Source: an uncultured Chitinophagaceae bacterium
Lineage (GTDB): Bacteria; Bacteroidota; Bacteroidia; Chitinophagales; Chitinophagaceae
DNA: 64,000 nt
Assembly: GCA_903870685.1 (NCBI GenBank)
Contig: CAIQDX010000102.1
Coordinates: 124,001-188,000 of the forward strand
Direction: 5' to 3'
In this document: positions 60,036 to 64,000 of the stretch, piece after piece
Layout of the letters: the number at the start of each line of letters is the position of its first letter
Position numbering within the stretch: the stretch's first letter is position 1
The notes under the pieces: generated by a model
The model's database searches: none
Told to the model about the DNA's origin: nothing
Seen by the model: only the letters and a program-made list of their open reading frames with translations
Program-made: the position numbers and the translations under genes

Positions 60036-61016
60036 TTATTTATTACTCATAAACTCTTTTGGAAGTTTATACAATTCTTCTTTAGGTAATGATTTAAAAT
60101 ATTCGTATGTTTTTTTCAAACCTTCTGCTCTTCCAACTTTTGGTTCCCAACCTAAAATTTCTTTAGCTTTTGTAATATCAGGCTGACGTTGTTTAGGATC
60201 ATCAACCGGTAAAGGTTTGTACGCGATCTTCACAGAAGAGCCGGTTAATTTCAAAACTTCTTCTGCAAATTCTTTCAAAGTAATTTCATTAGGATTACCA
60301 ATGTTTACCGGTTGAGCATAATCGCTTAACAACAAACGATAAATACCTTCAATCAAATCATCAACATAACAAAAACTTCTTGTCTGACTACCATCACCAA
60401 ACAAAGTCAAATCCTCTCCACGCAAGGCTTGGCCTATAAAAGCGGGTAATGCTCTACCATCATTCAAACGCATTCTCGGGCCATAAGTATTGAAGATGCG
60501 AACGATCCTTGTTTCTAATCCATGAAAAGTATGATATGCCATTGTGATGGCTTCCTGAAAACGTTTTGCTTCATCATACACACCACGAGGGCCAATTGGA
60601 TTTACATTCCCCCAATATTCTTCTGTTTGCGGATGTACAGCAGGATCGCCATAAATTTCACTTGTTGAAGCGATCAACATTCTTGCTTTTTTTTCTTTCG
60701 CCAATCCCAAACAATTATGTGTACCCAATGATCCAACTTTTAATGTTTGAATAGGGATTTTTAAATAATCGATCGGACTTGCAGGAGAAGCAAAATGTAA
60801 TATGTAATCTATATGACCGGGAACATGAATGAATTTAGAAACATCGTGATGATAAAATTCGAACTGTTCTAATTTAAAAAGATGTTCAATGTTACGTAGA
60901 TCGCCTGTGATAAGGTTATCCATTGCAACAACATTATAACCTTCTTTTATAAATCTATCGCAAAGATGCGAACCCAAAAAACCGGCTGCACCTGTTATTA
61001 AAATTCGTTTTGCCAT
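60036..61016 (-). CDS. UDP-glucuronate decarboxylase (UDP-xylose synthase)
   Basis: A 326-residue extended SDR. It begins [20 protein letters not shown], has [17 protein letters not shown] (diagnostic of UXS over GalE), a catalytic Y-x-x-x-K in [13 protein letters not shown], and [16 protein letters not shown]. It converts UDP-glucuronate to UDP-xylose. The UDP-glucose dehydrogenase gene that supplies UDP-glucuronate lies directly upstream with a 26-base gap, so they probably form one pathway. Confidence 0.92.
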   Translation of the reverse strand: MAKRILITGAAGFLGSHLCDRFIKEGYNVVAMDNLITGDLRNIEHLFKLEQFEFYHHDVSKFIHVPGHIDYILHFASPASPIDYLKIPIQTLKVGSLGTHNCLGLAKEKKARMLIASTSEIYGDPAVHPQTEEYWGNVNPIGPRGVYDEAKRFQEAITMAYHTFHGLETRIVRIFNTYGPRMRLNDGRALPAFIGQALRGEDLTLFGDGSQTRSFCYVDDLIEGIYRLLLSDYAQPVNIGNPNEITLKEFAEEVLKLTGSSVKIAYKPLPVDDPKQRQPDITKAKEILGWEPKVGRAEGLKKTYEYFKSLPKEELYKLPKEFMSNK

Positions 61017-61042
61017 GATATCAGATATTGAAAATTAAAAAA

Positions 61043-62344
61043 TTATGAACGTCCAATACTTTCGTAATGGTAACCCATTTCTTGCATTTGTTTTACTTCA
61101 AATACATTTCTTCCGTCGAAAATGGCTTTGTTCTTTAATTTCTTTTCGATTACTTCAAAGTCAGGTGTACGGAATTCACTCCACTCAGTTGCAATAATTA
61201 ATGCATCGGCATTGTCTAAGGCAGCATAAGGCCCATCAACAAAAATAATTTTATCGCCAATAACTCTCTGCACATTTGGCATTGCTTCAGGATCAAATGC
61301 AGCAACAGTAGCGCCTGCAGCCGTTAACGCTTCAATTAAATATAAAGCCGGCGCTTCTCTAATATCATCAGTATTTGGTTTAAATGCTAATCCCCATAAC
61401 GCAAAATGTTTTCCTTTTAAATCGTCATTGAAATATGCTTTTATTTTTGGAATAAGATGTAATTTTTGTTTCTCGTTTACATCTTCTACTGCTTTTAAAA
61501 TTTGAAAATTATAATCAACCTCTTCGGATGACATAATTAAAGCTTGTACATCTTTTGGAAAACAACTTCCTCCATAACCAATGCCCGGAAACAAAAATCT
61601 CTTTCCAATTCTATCATCACTTCCAATACCGCGACGAACCATATCAACATCAGCGCCAACTTTTTCGCATAGTTGTGCAATTTCATTCATGAAAGAAATT
61701 TTTGTTGCAAGGAATGAATTAGCTGCATACTTTGTTAGCTCTGCGCTTTTTTCATCCATAAAAATTACAGGATTACCCTGACGAACATAAGGAGAATATA
61801 AGTCGCTCATTACTTTTCTTGCACGATCGGAACTTGTGCCAATTACAACACGATCGGGTTTCATAAAATCATCCACAGCAACACCTTCTCGTAAAAATTC
61901 AGGATTACTTACAACATCAAATTCATATTTGTAATTTTCAGCAATTGCTTTTCTAACTTTCTCTGCAGTACCAACAGGGACGGTACTTTTATCAACAATA
62001 ACTTTATATTCGGTTAATATATTTCCAAGGTCTTTTGCAACACCTAAAACATATTTCAAATCGGCAGAACCATTTTCACCGGGAGGTGTAGGCAATGCTA
62101 AAAAAACAACTTTTGCTTCTTTAACACCTTCAGCTAAATCGGTAGTAAATGTTAGACGATTGTCTTTTAAATTTCGGAGAAATATTTTCTCAAGACCAGG
62201 TTCGTAAATAGTGATTTCACCACGAGATAATTTATCAACTTTGTTTTTATCAATGTCAATACAAGTGACATGATTACCGGTTTCGGCAAAACAGGTACCA
62301 GAGACTAATCCAACATAGCCGGTACCAACAACTGCGATTTTCAT
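61043..62344 (-). CDS. UDP-glucose 6-dehydrogenase
   Basis: Oxidises UDP-glucose to UDP-glucuronate. In 433 residues: KIAVVGTGYVGLVSGTCFAE (NAD site), a middle domain with YAANSFLATKISFMNEI, and the catalytic Cys in GIGYGGSCFPKDVQAL, then GLAFKPNTDDIREAPAL. It belongs to the bacterial Ugd type. The DegT aminotransferase stop is three bases upstream. Confidence 0.95.
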   Translation of the reverse strand: MKIAVVGTGYVGLVSGTCFAETGNHVTCIDIDKNKVDKLSRGEITIYEPGLEKIFLRNLKDNRLTFTTDLAEGVKEAKVVFLALPTPPGENGSADLKYVLGVAKDLGNILTEYKVIVDKSTVPVGTAEKVRKAIAENYKYEFDVVSNPEFLREGVAVDDFMKPDRVVIGTSSDRARKVMSDLYSPYVRQGNPVIFMDEKSAELTKYAANSFLATKISFMNEIAQLCEKVGADVDMVRRGIGSDDRIGKRFLFPGIGYGGSCFPKDVQALIMSSEEVDYNFQILKAVEDVNEKQKLHLIPKIKAYFNDDLKGKHFALWGLAFKPNTDDIREAPALYLIEALTAAGATVAAFDPEAMPNVQRVIGDKIIFVDGPYAALDNADALIIATEWSEFRTPDFEVIEKKLKNKAIFDGRNVFEVKQMQEMGYHYESIGRS

Positions 62345-62347
62345 AGG

Positions 62348-63478
62348 TTATTGATTTAAGTATTTAAGGATTTCAGATGTAATATACGAAATTTGTTCCA
62401 CATCTAATTCGGTATGAATTGGTAATGAAATAACTCTTTCTGTTAACCAATCGGTTGTTTTTAAATCACAATTATACAAACCAAAAGCTGTAAACATTTT
62501 TTGTTTATGTCCCGGAACAGGATAATAGATCATTGAAGGAATTTTCTTCTCGGCCAGATAAGCATTCAGTCCATCTCTGTCTGCATCATTCAATATTAAT
62601 GTGTATTGATGATAGACATGATTAGTAAAAGATGCAACAAAAGGTGTTGTTATTTTTAGATGATTGGCAAAAGCTTTATCATATAATGCAGCAGCGGTTT
62701 GGCGTGCAATAATATAATTATCTAACTCTCTTAATTTGATATTTAAAATGGCGGCCTGAATAGAATCCAGTCTGCTGTTGCATCCTACGATATCGTGATA
62801 ATATCTTTTTTCCTGACCATGATTTGCGATCATCTTCATTTTCTTTGCCAATGCTTCATCATTTGTGAAGATGGCTCCACCATCACCATAAGCACCTAAA
62901 TTTTTACTTGGATAAAATGAAGTACATCCAACATGACCAATACTTCCTGTTTTCTTTCTTGTTCCATCACTGAAAGTATAATCGCAACCAATGGCTTGTG
63001 CATTATCCTCAATAACAAATAAATTATGTTCTTTGGCAATTTGCATGATGGCTTCCATATTAGCTGCCTGACCATATAAATGCACAGGAACAATTGCTTT
63101 TGTTTTTGAGGTGATGGCTTTTTTAATGGAATCAGGATCGATACAAAATGTTTTTGCATCAACCTCAACAAAAACAGGTTTTAATTTTAATAACGCAACT
63201 ACTTCTGTTGTGGCAATATAAGTAAATGAAGGAGTAATTACTTCATCACCGGGTTGCAGATCCAATGCCATCATGGCTATTTGCAAAGCATCGGTTCCAT
63301 TGGCACATGGAATGGTGAATTTTGAACCGATATAATCATTCAATGATTTTGTAAAATCCTGAACTGCTTTTCCATTTATATACGCTGCGCTGTCTAATAC
63401 TTCGTGAATGGCTGCATCAACTTCACTCTTAATCTTTAGATACTGGTTTTTAGTATCTACCATTTGTATTGGTCTCAT
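62348..63478 (-). CDS. DegT/DnrJ/EryC1/StrS-family sugar aminotransferase
   Basis: A 376-residue PLP enzyme that aminates a keto-sugar nucleotide. Start chosen at ATG 63478 (MRPIQMVDTKNQYLKIK) over a TTG five codons earlier. Motifs: ANGTDALQIAMMALDLQPGD, EVITPSFTYIATTEVV, DNAQAIGCDY (PLP-binding Asp) and SFYPSKNLGAYGDGG, where the Lys forms the Schiff base. It heads the minus-strand nucleotide-sugar group. The amino-sugar product is unknown. Confidence 0.92.
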   Translation of the reverse strand: MRPIQMVDTKNQYLKIKSEVDAAIHEVLDSAAYINGKAVQDFTKSLNDYIGSKFTIPCANGTDALQIAMMALDLQPGDEVITPSFTYIATTEVVALLKLKPVFVEVDAKTFCIDPDSIKKAITSKTKAIVPVHLYGQAANMEAIMQIAKEHNLFVIEDNAQAIGCDYTFSDGTRKKTGSIGHVGCTSFYPSKNLGAYGDGGAIFTNDEALAKKMKMIANHGQEKRYYHDIVGCNSRLDSIQAAILNIKLRELDNYIIARQTAAALYDKAFANHLKITTPFVASFTNHVYHQYTLILNDADRDGLNAYLAEKKIPSMIYYPVPGHKQKMFTAFGLYNCDLKTTDWLTERVISLPIHTELDVEQISYITSEILKYLNQ

Positions 63479-63603
63479 AGTCAAATTTAACAATTACAAA
63501 AGTAGTTTAAAATGGATTACAATAAGAAAACATAGGTATATTATCAACAGTTATTTTTAGCTCCATTATTATCTCTTAATTTGTGATATAAATCATTTAA
63601 ATT

Positions 63604-64000
63604 TTGAAACTGCTGTATACTATTTTTATTTATTTATACCCAAAGATGGCTTGGCTTATCAGTGGTAAGAATGCAAAGGCAAAACAATGGATCGATGGCA
63701 GGAAGCATATTTTTAGATCTTTGGAAACCGCTTTTAAGAATAACAGCGATAAAGTGATATGGATACATTGTTCATCTTTAGGAGAATTTGAACAAGGCCG
63801 CCCCATCATTGAAGCCATCAAGAAAAAAAAACCTTTGCAAAAAATATTATTGACTTTCTTTTCTCCTTCGGGATATGAAGTAAGAAAAGATTATGCAAAA
63901 GCCGATTGGATATTTTATTTACCAATGGATTCTTATTTACATGCAAAGAAATTCTATGATATCGTTCAACCATCATTAGTTGTTTTTGTGAAATATGAAT
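63604..64000 (+). CDS. waaA: 3-deoxy-D-manno-octulosonic acid transferase (WaaA/KdtA), truncated by window edge
   Basis: Transfers Kdo to lipid A. The translated start from TTG 63604 is LKLLYTIFIYLYPKMAWLIS, followed by KAKQWIDGRKHIFRSLE and WIHCSSLGEFEQGRPIIEAI, the WaaA Glu-containing catalytic-base motif; FSPSGYEVRK follows. An in-frame ATG at 63646 would remove the N-terminal membrane segment typical of WaaA, and a TAA stop sits at 63598, so TTG 63604 is preferred. The gene runs off the end of the window. Confidence 0.88.
   Translation, partial: MKLLYTIFIYLYPKMAWLISGKNAKAKQWIDGRKHIFRSLETAFKNNSDKVIWIHCSSLGEFEQGRPIIEAIKKKKPLQKILLTFFSPSGYEVRKDYAKADWIFYLPMDSYLHAKKFYDIVQPSLVVFVKYE

Noticed and set aside
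1-64000. Prophage, integron, secretion-effector or defence island
   Set aside because: No integrase, transposase, capsid, toxin-antitoxin pair or restriction gene is recognised anywhere in the window.

Overview
The window is an AT-rich chromosomal stretch from a member of the Bacteroidota, most likely a Chitinophagaceae-like or Sphingobacteriales-like organism. This rests on family content: a Por secretion tail, two DUF2911 proteins, BshC of the bacillithiol pathway, MqnA of the futalosine menaquinone pathway, TAnnTTTG-type promoter boxes and no clear Shine-Dalgarno sequences. There is no rRNA, CRISPR array, phage or transposase gene. One tRNA, tRNA-Leu(GAG), is present.

Layout. 1-4.7 kb: 5'-truncated view of dnaK (its C-terminus lies outside the window), a GtrA-family membrane protein, argS, tRNA-Leu and a secreted protein with three heavy-metal-binding motifs. 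5-16.7 kb: a complete bidirectional, NAD-linked [NiFe]-hydrogenase locus (hoxEFUYH) with its maturation genes (hypA, hypB, hypF, hypC, hypD, hypE), a protease gene on the opposite strand and a tiny HPGH membrane protein that may help with nickel. 16.8-22.7 kb: a thioesterase, a GNAT acetyltransferase, four family-2 glycosyltransferases and an FkbM methyltransferase. 22.6-34.7 kb: mqnA, purB, a DUF885 protein, tex, cinA, a 2-oxoacid dehydrogenase E2, an unrecognised ORF, a polysaccharide deacetylase and a SET-domain protein. 34.8-47.5 kb: an EF-G paralogue with a changed catalytic site, a GNAT protein, a BamA/TamA-like outer-membrane protein, two DUF2911 proteins, a Pmp3-type small membrane protein, a GT39-like membrane protein, a UbiD-type decarboxylase, a DUF1761 protein, pdxJ and purE. 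47.5-57.4 kb: a translationally coupled PhnD-like binding lipoprotein and multi-PAS histidine kinase, bshC, dnaJ, grpE, an RlmI-type methyltransferase, a minimal Por-tail protein and a peroxiredoxin. 57.5-64 kb: an aquaporin, an esterase-like protein, then nucleotide-sugar and LPS genes (rmlD-like, UDP-xylose synthase, UDP-glucose dehydrogenase, a DegT aminotransferase and the start of waaA).

How it fits together. HoxFU carry the NAD(H)-reactive diaphorase, HoxYH the hydrogenase, and HypA-F plus the protease build and insert the NiFe(CN)2CO centre. MqnA and the UbiD-type enzyme both fit menaquinone synthesis by the futalosine route. UDP-glucose dehydrogenase followed by UDP-xylose synthase would make UDP-glucuronate and then UDP-xylose for surface glycans.

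The most unusual non-genic feature is a dispersed repeat with the 12-base core GTGCGACGCAAC. I count 14 arms at 11 intergenic sites; three sites carry two arms in inverted orientation, each pairing two different outer-end types, like a BIME or a non-autonomous palindromic element. Other short repeat-like tracts sit inside the coding regions of tex, bshC and a ubiD-type gene. Two tandem palindromes lie just downstream of the candidate hydrogenase promoter.
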